Shown here: positions 46,337 to 57,233 of the stretch, in pieces
Layout of the letters: each line of letters starts with the position of its first letter
Position numbering within the stretch: the first letter of the stretch is position 1
Notes under the pieces: generated by a model
What the model saw: the letters and a program-made list of their open reading frames with translations, nothing else
Database searches by the model: none
What the model was told of the DNA's origin: nothing
NCBI GenBank assembly: GCA_027422505.1
Contig: JAPQWV010001054.1
Coordinates: 1 to 64,000, forward strand
DNA: 64,000 nucleotides
Reading direction: 5' to 3'
From: Craterostigma plantagineum
Taxonomy: Eukaryota > Streptophyta > Magnoliopsida > Lamiales > Linderniaceae
Made by a program: the position numbers and the translations under genes

Positions 46337-47654
46337 CTGAAAAGGAATAAAGAGATACGAAAGTTCATTAGTTCATAATTTTTTGATTGTAGTCGAAAAT
46401 ACATTTAATTTCATCAAACTATAATACTGTATCAATTTATGACATGTTTGATGAATTTTGAATTGAAATCATATGATATGAATATAGGATACTCGATTTT
46501 GAAAAAATGTAATGGCTTGATTGTAATTTCATATTAACACTTAACGTGTTAGAAAGGGTTCGAAAATTTTCTAACTGTTTAATCTCGGGCAGGGTCACTG
46601 TTCATGTCGAGAAATTTTTCACTCGATAAAATTGGATTTCAAATTGACTTTCGATGCATTGATTTCAATTGAAATGTTTCCGTGTAATTTTTCGATCGAG
46701 AAATTTTATTCGGTAATGTCCGCTACAGTGTAAAAGACTTAGAGAAACATTTTCTAAGTGTTGAAGTTGAAATCTAGACTGTAGTCGATCAATTTTACGA
46801 TCGAGAAAAATTCCGTGTAAATTTACGGTCGAGAAATTATTTCTCAGGTAAATTTACTGTCGAGAAATTTTCTTCGATTGAATAAAATTTTCGATTTGAA
46901 ATTTGTCGAGCGGTATGTGATTTTCGATTGTAAGTAAAATTTTTTCACTGCGAAATATTTTTATCGAGAAATTAGTCAACGAAAGACTAAGTCAATCGTC
47001 GAGAAATTTTTCGATCAATTAAATCCTAAGCGGCGAATTTTACGATCGAAAATTTAGGCGTTGAAAAATTAATTTTTTCGCTGCTAAATTTTTGCGACCA
47101 AATTGAAATTAAATTGAAAATTCTATTTTGCGATAGTAAGTTTTTCGCTCGATAAATTTGCATCTTAATTATCTAATATGTGCTTAAGTTTTTCGCTCAC
47201 AAAAATCCTAATTAGATCTCTCGATGGTAAGTAATTTTTCGGTCAAGATCTTATATCTTAGCGACTAAATCAGAATTTTATCGATCGAAAACTAATTCAA
47301 TACAAACAGTATCTCAATTAAATCGGAATTCAAATTAAGATTGTTTGCGATCGAAAAAGTTGTTCGATGGCTTCAAACATTCAAAGCCCAGCTTCATCCA
47401 GACTCAAATTTCAGTCGAAGATTCAGATTTTTCGGAGATTCATTCTACCAGATTCACAGAGAATATCGAAACTATCTTAAGCGCAGGCATTAAACTCAAC
47501 TCAAAATCAAGCCTAAATCACTATGAAATAGTTACGGTTTTTCTCATTTTTGAAGAACAGTCGAAAATCTAATCTGAATCATGCGAAAAACTTCAGAATG
47601 TAGATGCTAACAAATGTAAACCACACACAAATGTTAAAAGAATCTCATTTCTAC
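46337..47654 (-). other. Putative 5'-UTR intron of ORF3 (Copia-B), palindrome-rich
   Basis: Minus-strand donor TGTTTAAG/GTAGAAATG at 47,654 and acceptor CCTTTTCAG directly before the ATG at 46,336 give about 1,318 nt. Donor context and length match Copia-A. The interval is filled with CGATCG-centred words such as TTTACGATCGAGAAA (46,795) and TTTTCGATCGAGAAA (46,689). Confidence 0.5.
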
Positions 47655-50094
47655 CTTAAACAGACAATTTGAAGTTGAAAATCGAAAGATATTTTGCGAT
47701 TAGGGTTGCGTGAGAAAAAGTTGTTCGACTGACAAAAAGTGAACTTTTAATAACTCGCTGTAAATCAATTTTGGGTTTGCGATTGGATGTTTTGCGATTA
47801 AATGGATCAGGCCAATTACTCTTTGCGCTCGAGAAACTTTTGATTCGAAAATTGCTTCTCAATTCAAATTTTTCGATCGCAAATTGTCACGGCCAATCAC
47901 AATCGTTTCCAACACTGTTTACGATCGAGAAACTTATGATCGTGAATTAATTCTCATATCTAGTTTCTCGATTGTGAGTACTTCTAAAATTTTCAGATTG
48001 ACCTCTATTTCAAATAAAATCACATTGTAAGGCTCCCCCTTAGAATTAAAATAAATGCAATTAACTCCCTGTATTTTCAGTGTAGTAACTTCTTGATTCC
48101 CTTGCAGAAATTAAAAATCTGTACCACTTAGAAAAAAGATGTTAGAAATAATGGAGTTAATCAACAATTATTTTAGGCATGAAATATATGGTCTGTGACT
48201 AGCTCCTTTCTTTGTAGTGTCGACGCCTTGCTCTGTAATTTTGATTGAAGGAATCTGAGACACTTAGAGAAAAACGTCAAGAATTTTTGAAGCTAATGTA
48301 CGATTTTTATATTTGCTCCCCCTCAAATAATGCGCAAGAATTTACTAAATATGCAAGTATATGAGATCAATTCAAGTCACGAGCATACACAAATTTACTA
48401 AGTAAGCACGTATACATGATCCCCGAAAACATGTACTTAAGATATTGTGTGAGGGTTAGAGCATAGAAGAATTTATCGCATTTAAACAATTCAATACCAA
48501 TGCAATCTTTAATTGCATTTAGAATGTGCAATACACTAAAGAAATTCGCATTTATTCAATTCAACGCATATGAAACATAACATTTCATGTCAAAATGTGC
48601 GAAAAAAAATTTTAATTAATAATAATTTTTTTTCGTATATTACTATTATTATAGTAAGGGGTCAGATTATTTTGCTTCAATCAATCGTCACACCTAAAAT
48701 TTTACGAGACATTTGAAAGAGGAAAATGCCGTCAAGTCATGTCGTCAAACTATAGTACTAAGTTCATAGACTGGTCCATTTCGACAACTCTCACTAGGTT
48801 CGCTCTTGCACTCAATAATTTCTAACTTGGGAATTTTGTATTTATATCACTCAAGTCAACACAAGCAATTTTAAGTCAATTTACCTGTGATCGAGGCAGT
48901 TTTTAATCATTCTAAGCGAGAGATCGTCGATTGGAATCAAAGGGTTGTAAGGGTTATAGTTTGGCTAGGACTTAGAAGGGAAGGAATTTAGAGGAAAGTG
49001 AGCTTATCTCTTCGTCATCTTCCATTTCTACGTCCGTCTCCCCTTTTTTTTCGGCGTCTTTCTTCTTTTCAATCCTTTCTCCCTCTTTTTCTTTTAAGAA
49101 CTATCCGTTTTTATGTTATGCTCAAGCTGAAGCTCCGCTTCTCCACGAGGCTATAGGAGATTATCATAGGCGAAGTTCTTCTTGTTGGTTCTCGGGCTGA
49201 TATCGCGCTCCTTTTCTCTTAATCCCTAGAGAGGTTTCAGAGATTATCTTTTTGGAAAAGTTCACGGTTATGGATTTCATACCCAAGGCTGCGCTCCTCT
49301 TCTCGTTTCCCGATATAAGACCGGATTATCGTTGGAGAAGTTCACTTCGTGGTGCTCCTCTTCCAGCCGTTCTGACGAGCGTACGAGATTATTGTTGGAG
49401 AAGTTCACAGCAGGATCCATGCCACCTTCTAAGAGATAGTCAGAAAGCAGGTTCCTTTGGTCCGATTTTTGCGCGTTGAGCAATGCCTTCTATTGTTATC
49501 ATCCCTTTATTTCTTTTGTTTTCTCCCCCTTCTTTTCTCGTTTGAACACCATTCGAAGAGTATAGAATTCGGTTGAAGGCGTGGAATGGGTTTCAAAAGA
49601 AGAAAATGACATCGGAGAAGGCTCAAAATGGATGACTAAGGGCTAATGTGACGGAAAATTATATAAGGCCGAGTGAGGAATATCCTAAGCGCCCTTATCA
49701 TTTTCCCAACGATCTAAAGCAAGGTGAGTATGAAACCAAGAATCACTAGGTAAGACAAGTAATTGATGTGTGACTCACTCGAGAAATAGATCCAAAGTAC
49801 GAAAATGGAACAAGGCTTGAATCCTCACTTATGTAAAGTGACTTTGTGTCCAATCTAATGACCTTTTAGACACAAGAATGCGACTTAGACTGACAATATT
49901 AAGCAATAAGATCGATCGCATGTCGATAAATTCTAAGTGACTTTAGATCAAAGCATCCTAAAGGAATTCGTCATACCCCTTTATATTATATTTATTTTTA
50001 TTTATTATTATATCACGCAAGATAAAGACAAATAAGCATGGAAAACACATAGAATAGAGCATGTGATAGCACAGAAGATCAGGTAATGCACATA
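47655..50094 (-). other. Copia-B region between pol and the ORF3 intron: PPT-like boxes and tandem units
   Basis: Noncoding. Minus-strand PPT-like boxes AGGGGGAG lie at about 48,032-48,040, 48,316-48,325 (TGAGGGGGAGC) and 49,522-49,530. The plus strand at 49,150-49,412 has four imperfect units around GATTATC with GGAGAAGTTC or GGCGAAGTTC. The sequence is alignable with 13,713-16,051 of Copia-A. Confidence 0.65.
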
Positions 50095-51484
50095 TTACGG
50101 AAGATTCAACATGCCTAATTTTTCGACAAGGAATTGGAATCGTTTCTCATCCAAAGCTTTGGTGAAAATGTCAGCTAGTTGAAGCTCCGTGTTCACAAAA
50201 TACATATCTTTTATGCCTTTTTCTACGTGATCTTTGATAAAGTGGTATCTAATATCTCTGTGTTTCGTGCGTGAGTGATGAACAGGATTGCAAGTAATAG
50301 CGATGGCACTTTGACTATCACTATATATGGGTATATTGTTTAAATTGTACCCATAGTCGCGAAGTTGTGTCCGCATCCACAGCATCTGGGAGCAACAACT
50401 GGCGGCAGCCACGTATTCCGCTTCTGCCGTCGAAGTTGACACACAGTTCTGCTTTTTGGATGACCAGCAGACCAGCTTTTTGCCTAGAAATTGAGCACCA
50501 CCGGACGTGCTTTTCCTGTCCATTCGGCAACCTGCATAATCAGCGTCAGTGTAGCCAATAAGTTTGAAATTCGTACCCTTTGGATACCACAGTCCAAGGG
50601 TAGAAGTGCTCTTAAGGTAACGCAGGATCCTTTCAACCGCGAGCATATGGGATTCTTTGGGATCGGCTTGAATATGGGCACATAAGCAGGTGGCAAACAT
50701 GATATTCGATCGGCTCGAAGTGAGGTAGAGAAGAGATCCAATGATGCTTCGATATAGTGTGATGTCGACCGACTTGCCAGAGGGATCGCATCCAACTTGC
50801 AGCTTGGTGACATAGGAGTGCTGAGAGGCTTGCTCTGGTCTTGATGGAATTTCTTCAGAATATCCTTGATGTATTTAGTCTGACTGATAAAAATCCCATC
50901 TTCGAGTTGCCTGATTTGTAGTCCTAAGAAGAACTGCATCTCTCCCATGTGACTCATCTCGAACTTGCTTTTCATTAGATCTCCGAACTTCGTGCACAAC
51001 CGCGGATTAGTTGATCCGAAGATGATGTCGTCGACGTATACTTGAACGACCATCAGATCTTTGTCTTGCCATTTGATAATGAGGGTTGTGTCTATCGTTC
51101 CTCGTATAAATCCAGACTTCACGAGGAATTCACTCAGGACATCGTACCAAGCATGTGGGGCTTGTTTTAGTCCAGAGAGCTTTGTCCAAGCGATAGACGT
51201 GATCGGGATGTTCTTGATCAACGAAACCTTCCGGCTGAGCGACGTAGACTTCTTCTTTTAACACGCCGTTGAGAAAGGCGGTCTTTACATCCATCTGATA
51301 GACTTTGAAGTCCTTGTGAGCCGCATAAGCCAGGAGAAGGCGGATAGCTTCGATTCGTGCAACAGGGGCGTATGTCTCGTCGTAGTCGATGCCTTCCTGT
51401 TGATTGTATCCCTTCGCAACTAGCCTTGCTTTGTTCCGGATCACTTCACCATCTTTATTTTTCTTGTTCTTGAATACCCATTTA
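50095..51484 (-). pseudogene. Copia-B reverse transcriptase and RNase H, 5' part removed by insertion
   Basis: 51,484 is the first base of the KWVFKNKK block, where Copia-C has inserted. 51,484-51,130 encodes [19 protein letters not shown] and [20 protein letters not shown]. 51,221-50,484 has YVDDIIFGSTNPR and KYIKDILKKFHQDQSKP. 50,700-50,095 encodes RNase H intact to its end (KSTSGGAQFLGKKLVCWSSK, STAEAEYVAAASCCSQMLWM, ADIFTKALDEKRF). There are frame changes at about 51,175 and 50,790. The C-terminal 200 codons are open. Confidence 0.9.
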
Positions 51485-51493
51485 GGAATATTT

Positions 51494-51790
51494 TGTAGCA
51501 TCCTTTAATTTATGTAATCTTGGGTTAATATGTTTATTTAATGGATTGTAGTAGTTTGGGGTGACTTATGATATTAAGTCATAGTTTTGTATTGGGCTTT
51601 AATATACCAAACAATTGTGGTATATAAAGCCCAATTACCCTAATTAGGGTTTTATCAAAAGAATTGAAAGGTAAGCCACCTTGTACGTTACATTAAGAAA
51701 ACACACACTAACACACACTCAAGGTGTTCTTCACGTTTAACACATTCAAACCCTTCTTTTGATCCTTGTTTGGTAATATAAGGGCCAACA
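51494..51790 (+). repeat. Copia-C 5' LTR (297 bp)
   Basis: It begins TGTAGCATCC and ends GGGCCAACA two bases before the primer site. A TATA-like GGTATATAAAG (51,619-51,629) is the right arm of a near-perfect inverted repeat, 51,594-51,632 (GGGCTTTAATATACC against GGTATATAAAGCCC). A leader-like ACACACACTAACACACAC follows. Confidence 0.85.
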
Positions 51791-51792
51791 AG

Positions 51793-51804
51793 TGGTATCA
51801 GAGC
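51793..51804 (+). promoter_or_regulatory. Copia-C primer-binding site
   Basis: TGGTATCAGAGC, complementary to plant initiator Met-tRNA, just inside the LTR. Confidence 0.93.
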
Positions 51805-52739
51805 CTAACGCGGATCAATATCTTCCATTTGAATCCAGTTTTGCTCGATTTCGACGTGATTTGACGAAGATTTTTGCTTGAAAACTCATTCTCTGTTTTT
51901 TCACTGTTTTTGGATGTCTTCAAATCGTTTTCAGTGATTCTTTACTCCTAGGACATTAGAAAACTGATATTGAGTACATTTAGGTTCTTTCACGTCGATT
52001 CCAGTCAAGTTTGAGTCGGATTTAAGCAAAAACGAGTCTGAAAAATCTGTTTTTCACTGAACTGGGCATCACTTTCGAGCAACAAATTGAACAGTACCAT
52101 TGAATTTGAAGGTTTCGACCGAAACTTACTGAGAGGAGATTCAATCAATTTTAATTTCCGAGAATTTCTTCGCTTATTTCACAGTTTCGCTCGAAAGATT
52201 TCTCGGCAGAAGTCCAATTGTTTCGCCCGAAAGTCGATTGATTTGAGTTTCGACGAATTTTCCACCAATTTTACAAGGTTCGATCGATACAATTCTCGGC
52301 GAAAGCCCAATCTTTTTCGCCCGAAACGCTACAGTGCACAATTTCATAGTTTCGATCGATACACATCTCGGCGAAAGTCCAATGTACTAACTGTTTCGCC
52401 CGAAACTTAATTCCCCACTTTGTCAATTTTAATTCCCCAAATCACAATCGAATTCCATCTTTCGATCCAAATTAACATTTTCAAAACACTTTCGCCCAAT
52501 TCACACTTTTGCCCGAATCTTGAAATCTAAACTTAGTTTCGATTGCCCGATTCTCAACACTTAGGACCAATCGTTGAGCTTATTTTCATATCATACTAGA
52601 ATCGATCAAGCACTCATATGGAGTAGAACAAAATTCTCAATCTCACTAAACACCAATCGTTCCATCCTCGAGCAGTACACTAAATTCATCAAACTCTTAT
52701 ATCTCGACGGAAGTCACTAAGTGAATTTACCTATTTAGA
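51805..52739 (+). other. Copia-C leader with degenerate CGATCG-type motifs
   Basis: The leader is long (over 900 bp). 52,105-52,560 repeats TTTCG-N2-CGAAA words (TTTCGACCGAAA, TTTCGCTCGAAA, TTTCGCCCGAAA, TTTCGATCGATA) mixed with CTCGGCGAAAG. An open frame (52,087-52,410) through this repeat is a by-product, not a gene. Confidence 0.7.
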
Positions 52740-53765
52740 TGGGGAGAGTACGGCATATGGAAGCTACGATTCATAAATTTCGTAGAAATCAAGGATGGAG
52801 ACCTCGCAAATGACATGCTTTCCTCCATTTTCGAAGGACCTGCCCAATTTTGGACCATTATCCCTGCTCAACACGATGCAGTTCCTGCAATTCCAGAAAG
52901 GAGAACTCCTAAGGACCCTAGTCGATACAACGATGCTGAGAAAGCACGAGCCAGAGCAGACAAGCTTGCTCGACACTATGTACTTCAGGCTCTACCAAAT
53001 GATGTCTACAAGCAAGTCGATGCAATGGTCACTGCAAAGGAAATTTGGGACGAAGTCTGCAAGATGATGGTTGGAACAGAAGTTAGTAATTTGTCTAAGA
53101 AATCCAGCATCCTTACTGCCTATGACTCCTTCAAAGCTAAGGAGGGGGAAGAACTTCGAGATGTTTACCTTCGCTTCTTAACCATCATCAACGAGATGAG
53201 AAAGATTAACATCCAGCGCTCCAATCTCGAACACAACATCAAGTTCCTCTCCACACTTCAACCTGAGTGGGGACGAATTGCAGTTCTGGTTAAGCAACAG
53301 AACAAAGATCTGGACGCGATGGATATTCACTCCCTACACGATAATCTCTCACAATACTCGCAATATGCCAAAGAAATTAAGAACGAAGGAAAACCAAACG
53401 TTGAAATGGAACCAATTGCACTCGTAACTTCTAAGTCAAGCAACAGGAGCTCGAAGACTTCTAAAGGAAAGCAGGTCGTACTATCTGACACCTCTGACAA
53501 CACCGAATCTGACCGAGAATCAGAGGACGAACTCGAATCCATCAGAAAGAAGCTGGCCATGATCTCAGATACGGTCAATAAGATGAGCGCCAAGAAATCA
53601 TCTTCTTCCTTCAACAAACAACAAACCTCGGGCGGGAAACAGAAGTACATTGCCCCTGAAGAGACTGAAACTAAGAATCTGAAATAGTAAAGAAGTGCTT
53701 CAATTGTGGCAAGCCGGGTCACTTTGCTTCGGAATGCTTCAGACCCAAGAAGAAAAACACTGACT
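52740..53765 (+). pseudogene. Copia-C gag core with zinc knuckle
   Basis: The frame from about 52,749 reads KLRFINFVEIKDGDLANDML and FEGPAQFWTIIPAQHDAVPA, then LSTLQPEWGRIAVLVKQQNK, a UBN2-type gag fold, to 53,687. An in-frame stop or shift follows, and the CCHC knuckle CFNCGKPGHFASEC is encoded at about 53,698-53,739 in another frame. The true start lies a little upstream of 52,740 and is obscured by an indel near 52,745. Confidence 0.85.
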
Positions 53766-53815
53766 ACTACAAGAAAAAATTTCAGCTCTCACAGCGCAAG
53801 GAAGCGGGAATAGTC

Positions 53816-55463
53816 TTGGTAGCTGAGGAAGAGGAATGGCTGGAGGACACATCTGACGAGGAGGAAGAAGAAATGGCCTTCATGGTGAAAAGCATAGAGG
53901 ATGACTCCGACGAGGATGAGCCAGCCATCGCATCAGACAGGACGGATGTTTCATCATCCGACCTGGAGGTATACACTCCATCCCTACATGATTTCGTTAA
54001 ACTAGAACGTAGGATAGCCGAACTATCCATGCATCGTAAAGATTACTCAGAACTCCAAAGCAATTTCGACAAAAATTATGCCCTGTTAAACAAACAACAG
54101 GAAGAGATAGCTATTCTTAATGAATCCTTGATGTTATCTGAAACTAAAGTGAAGACTTTAGAAGATCATATAGAAAACAAGGAAATAGAAATTAGCGATA
54201 TGAGTGGAAGATTGAAAGACAGCGAGGAATAATGTGTAAATGTAGTGTCTCAATACGAACTAATCACCAATGAACGTGTACTACTATACAAGAAAATCAA
54301 GGAATTAGAGGACATCAACACCAAAAGAGGTCAAAGTGAACGAACCATGTTCCTTAGCCAACCTAAAGATGTTGAATTCTATAATCCCCGCGAAGGATTG
54401 TGATTTGAGCCCACCACTAACCCTGAAGCAGATAAAAGTAGACTCTCTGTACAACATCAAACGTTTTGGGTTAAGCCCTTCGTCGGATCAAGTGAGGTGA
54501 CTGAATCTGATGAACAAAGACGGAATAACAAAGAATGGGCTCAAATCATGTGTGACTACGACGAACTCAATAATAGCTACAAAACAAGAGAGATAACGCT
54601 CTCTGATGATTACATGTCACCATTTGGACCCGAAGTCACTACGAACAGACTAAACCTATTTATTCATTTATCTATATTCCAGAAATTATACGCAAAATAG
54701 GTTCCTTGACAGCCTCTCTAGAGTCGGAAAAGAAAGCTCACGAAGAAGAGAGAACTATTTTGTTGAGCAAAATTTATACTCTTGAAAACTTTCTTGACGC
54801 TTACAAACCTTCCACCTCCCGTCCTATTCCAGAATCATCTACATGTAAATGCAAGCAAACTACAGAGAAAATACCTTTATCTCACACTAACTTGGTATCG
54901 CATGTGCTCACAGACAAAGGCGTGAGATCTAAGGAAGCGAAGAAGGTCAACCTGGCTCAGCTAAGAAGACAACAGTCCCTGATAAGAAGAAGAGACCAGT
55001 CTCCAACTTTTCTTCTCATGTTTCAAAATCTTTTGCGTTTCCAAAAGTGACTTCTTGTAATGTCGCAGAACGTGTTTCGTTATTCCATTCCCTAAAATCA
55101 AAATTCTGTCATGTCAGCAATGATGTACTTTCCCATCCTCGTGACAGTCACTTCAGCAATAGCGTCTCCAAATCGCATAGCGCTCGTTCTAAGGACACAT
55201 CTCCCACGCCGTCCAATCATGCTATTAAATCTAAAGTAAAGAAACACAACATCTCCAAGACCAAGCCAAGGAAGAAATTAAGTCCAAAACAGATTTGGAT
55301 TCCGAAAACTCAACTGCATCCTATAGGAAATCAACACGCTTGGATTCTCAAACCAGCTACACAACAACCTAGCAAAGAACTAAATCTAGCAACGAACAAG
55401 AAATCTACTACACCTGCTATCAAAAGAGGACCCATCTATAAATGGGTGCCAAACCTTACTTGA
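53816..55463 (+). pseudogene. Copia-C gag C-terminal extension: acidic, coiled coil, basic
   Basis: 53,816-54,232 encodes an acidic stretch (EEEEWLEDTSDEEEEEMAFM) and a coiled coil (LNKQQEEIAILNESLMLSET). 54,497-54,700 and 54,706-55,050 continue the coil. 55,047-55,463 is Lys/Ser/Thr-rich and ends in PIYKWVPNLT just before the protease. The layout equals that of Copia-A. Several frame changes separate the pieces. Confidence 0.75.
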
Positions 55464-55469
55464 TTCTTT

Positions 55470-57233
55470 TTGCAGGTCCGTCATGTGTGGTACTTAGATT
55501 CAGGTTGCTCCTCACACATGACTGGAAACAAAGAGCTGCTGAGCAACTTCTCTGAAGGATTTCTCGGGAAAGTCTACTTCGGAAACGGTCAATCTGCATC
55601 CATGCTAGGAACGGGTGATCTCATCCATGACAGGCTAACCATCAAAGGAGTGTCCTACGTCGAAGGACTGAGCTACAATTTATTCAGCACAGGACGTTTC
55701 TGCGACAAAGGCTACAAGGTGAACTTCGAGACCAACAAATGTAGTGTCACAGATATCAATGGAAGAGAGCTACTCACTGGACAAAGGAAGACGAATCTCT
55801 ACTCCATTGACCTCAAAACTGTCCGACCGACATGCCTTATTTCTCGAGCCTCTCTACATCAGAACGATCTCTGGCATCAGCGACTTTCCCATCTCAACTT
55901 CAAAGATCTGAACAAACTGCGATCAGAAAACTTGGTGAAAGGGCTTCCCTCGTTCAGATATCACAAAGAGCATCTTTGCTCGGCGTGTGAAATGGGAAAG
56001 ATAAGGAAAGCCTCCCACCGGACCAAACACATAGCCTCAACCTCCAAACCTCTTGAACTCATTCTTATGGATCTGTGTGGACCCATGCGCACTCAGACCA
56101 TTAATGGGCAAAAATATGTGTTAGTCATTGTGGATGATTTCTCACGCTACACATGGACTAAATTTCTGAGAACCAAGGATGAAACTCCAGGTCTAATCAT
56201 TGAGTTTATCAAAACCGCTCAAAACCTCTACCAACTAAGTGTACATATCATCAGAACTGATAATGGGACAGAATTCAAGAACAGAAAACTCAGTGACTTC
56301 TATGCATCACTTGGAATCACCCAACAGTTCGCAACAGCTAAAACACCTCAACAAAATGGGGTAGTTGAGCGCAAGAACAGAACCTTAGTTGAAGCAACTC
56401 GTACACTCCTCATTCACTCTGGATTACCTCACTTCTTGTGGGCCGAAGCAATGAACACAGCTTGTTTCACTCAAAATCGTGGCTCACTTCACAAGAGGTT
56501 CAATAGGACTCCATATGAGTTGATAAATCGTAGAGTGCCAGACGTCTCATTCCTGAAAGTCTTTGGGTGCAAGTGCTATGTGGCAAATGATCGTGAAGAT
56601 AGAGGCAAACTTGATCCAAAAGCATTCGAAGGCATACTGGTAGGATACTCAACAACATCAAAAGCCTATCGCATATATCTCAAGGAGAAAAGATCTGTTA
56701 TGGAGAGCATTAACTTAACGTTTGATGAAGTAGACCGAGTCGTTTCTGCACGAATCAGTCCAGAACCAGGACTTCTACGAGAATTGACAAAGGATCAACC
56801 TAGCACTTCCTCTGTGGGCGAAACACCAAAAACAAATGAGTTAAGTGACATGGAACTCGATCTCTTATTTGAAGATCTCTTCCCAAAGCCGCTACCACCC
56901 ACTACTCCAACAACTTCTGCGGCACCAGAAAATATTGATCATTCGGAGCCGAGCAATGACAATACCCCTCCTACAATGAAAAATCTTCACCTTGATGACG
57001 ATAGTGAACCCCCAACAGATACAGAGATCATATCCAGCTCAGGCGCTGAAACTCCTCAGCCTTATGATACAACAATAGAAATTTCTTCAGGAGAGTCAGT
57101 AATGCCACAACTTGGAGAAGAAATAGAACATCAGGCTGATCAAGGTGGAGAAACAATATACAATACAAACACAGCTGGATCATCACAGCCTAGTCCAGAA
57201 AGTGGACTCGAGCCCACCCAAACTCACAAATAA
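55470..57233 (+). CDS. Copia-C protease and integrase, one long open frame (587 codons)
   Basis: Protease active site DSGCSSHMTGNKELL is at residues ~10-24. The pre-integrase zinc domain is HQRLSHLNFKDL ... HLCSACEMGKI (~130-175). The integrase core has LILMDLCGPMRT (Asp), RTDNGTEFKN (Asp) and PQQNGVVERKNRTLVEA (Glu). The C-terminal domain has FLKVFGCKCYVANDREDRGK and DPKAFEGILVGYS. An acidic Pro/Ser/Thr-rich linker (~440-587) precedes RT and ends at a stop. All catalytic residues are visible; the open frame is the best preserved pol segment in the window. Confidence 0.92.
   Translation: MQVRHVWYLDSGCSSHMTGNKELLSNFSEGFLGKVYFGNGQSASMLGTGDLIHDRLTIKGVSYVEGLSYNLFSTGRFCDKGYKVNFETNKCSVTDINGRELLTGQRKTNLYSIDLKTVRPTCLISRASLHQNDLWHQRLSHLNFKDLNKLRSENLVKGLPSFRYHKEHLCSACEMGKIRKASHRTKHIASTSKPLELILMDLCGPMRTQTINGQKYVLVIVDDFSRYTWTKFLRTKDETPGLIIEFIKTAQNLYQLSVHIIRTDNGTEFKNRKLSDFYASLGITQQFATAKTPQQNGVVERKNRTLVEATRTLLIHSGLPHFLWAEAMNTACFTQNRGSLHKRFNRTPYELINRRVPDVSFLKVFGCKCYVANDREDRGKLDPKAFEGILVGYSTTSKAYRIYLKEKRSVMESINLTFDEVDRVVSARISPEPGLLRELTKDQPSTSSVGETPKTNELSDMELDLLFEDLFPKPLPPTTPTTSAAPENIDHSEPSNDNTPPTMKNLHLDDDSEPPTDTEIISSSGAETPQPYDTTIEISSGESVMPQLGEEIEHQADQGGETIYNTNTAGSSQPSPESGLEPTQTHK

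Larger units (their letters stand above)
42631..51484 (-). mobile_element. Copia-B: Copia retrotransposon with third ORF, interrupted in RT by Copia-C
   Basis: On the minus strand: RT and RNase H (51,484-50,095), a 2.4-kb noncoding region, a putative intron (47,654-46,337), ORF3 (46,336-43,239), PPT and 3' LTR (42,979-42,631). The missing 5' half (LTR, gag, protease, integrase) should lie beyond Copia-C, outside the window. The outer flank ATAAT (42,626-42,630) is the candidate target duplication. It is sister to Copia-A. Confidence 0.9.

Noticed and set aside
52087..52410. 107-codon frame in the Copia-C leader
   Set aside because: Its repeated R-S/F-D-R composition comes from translating the TTTCG..CGAAA motifs; it lies upstream of gag and has no domain.
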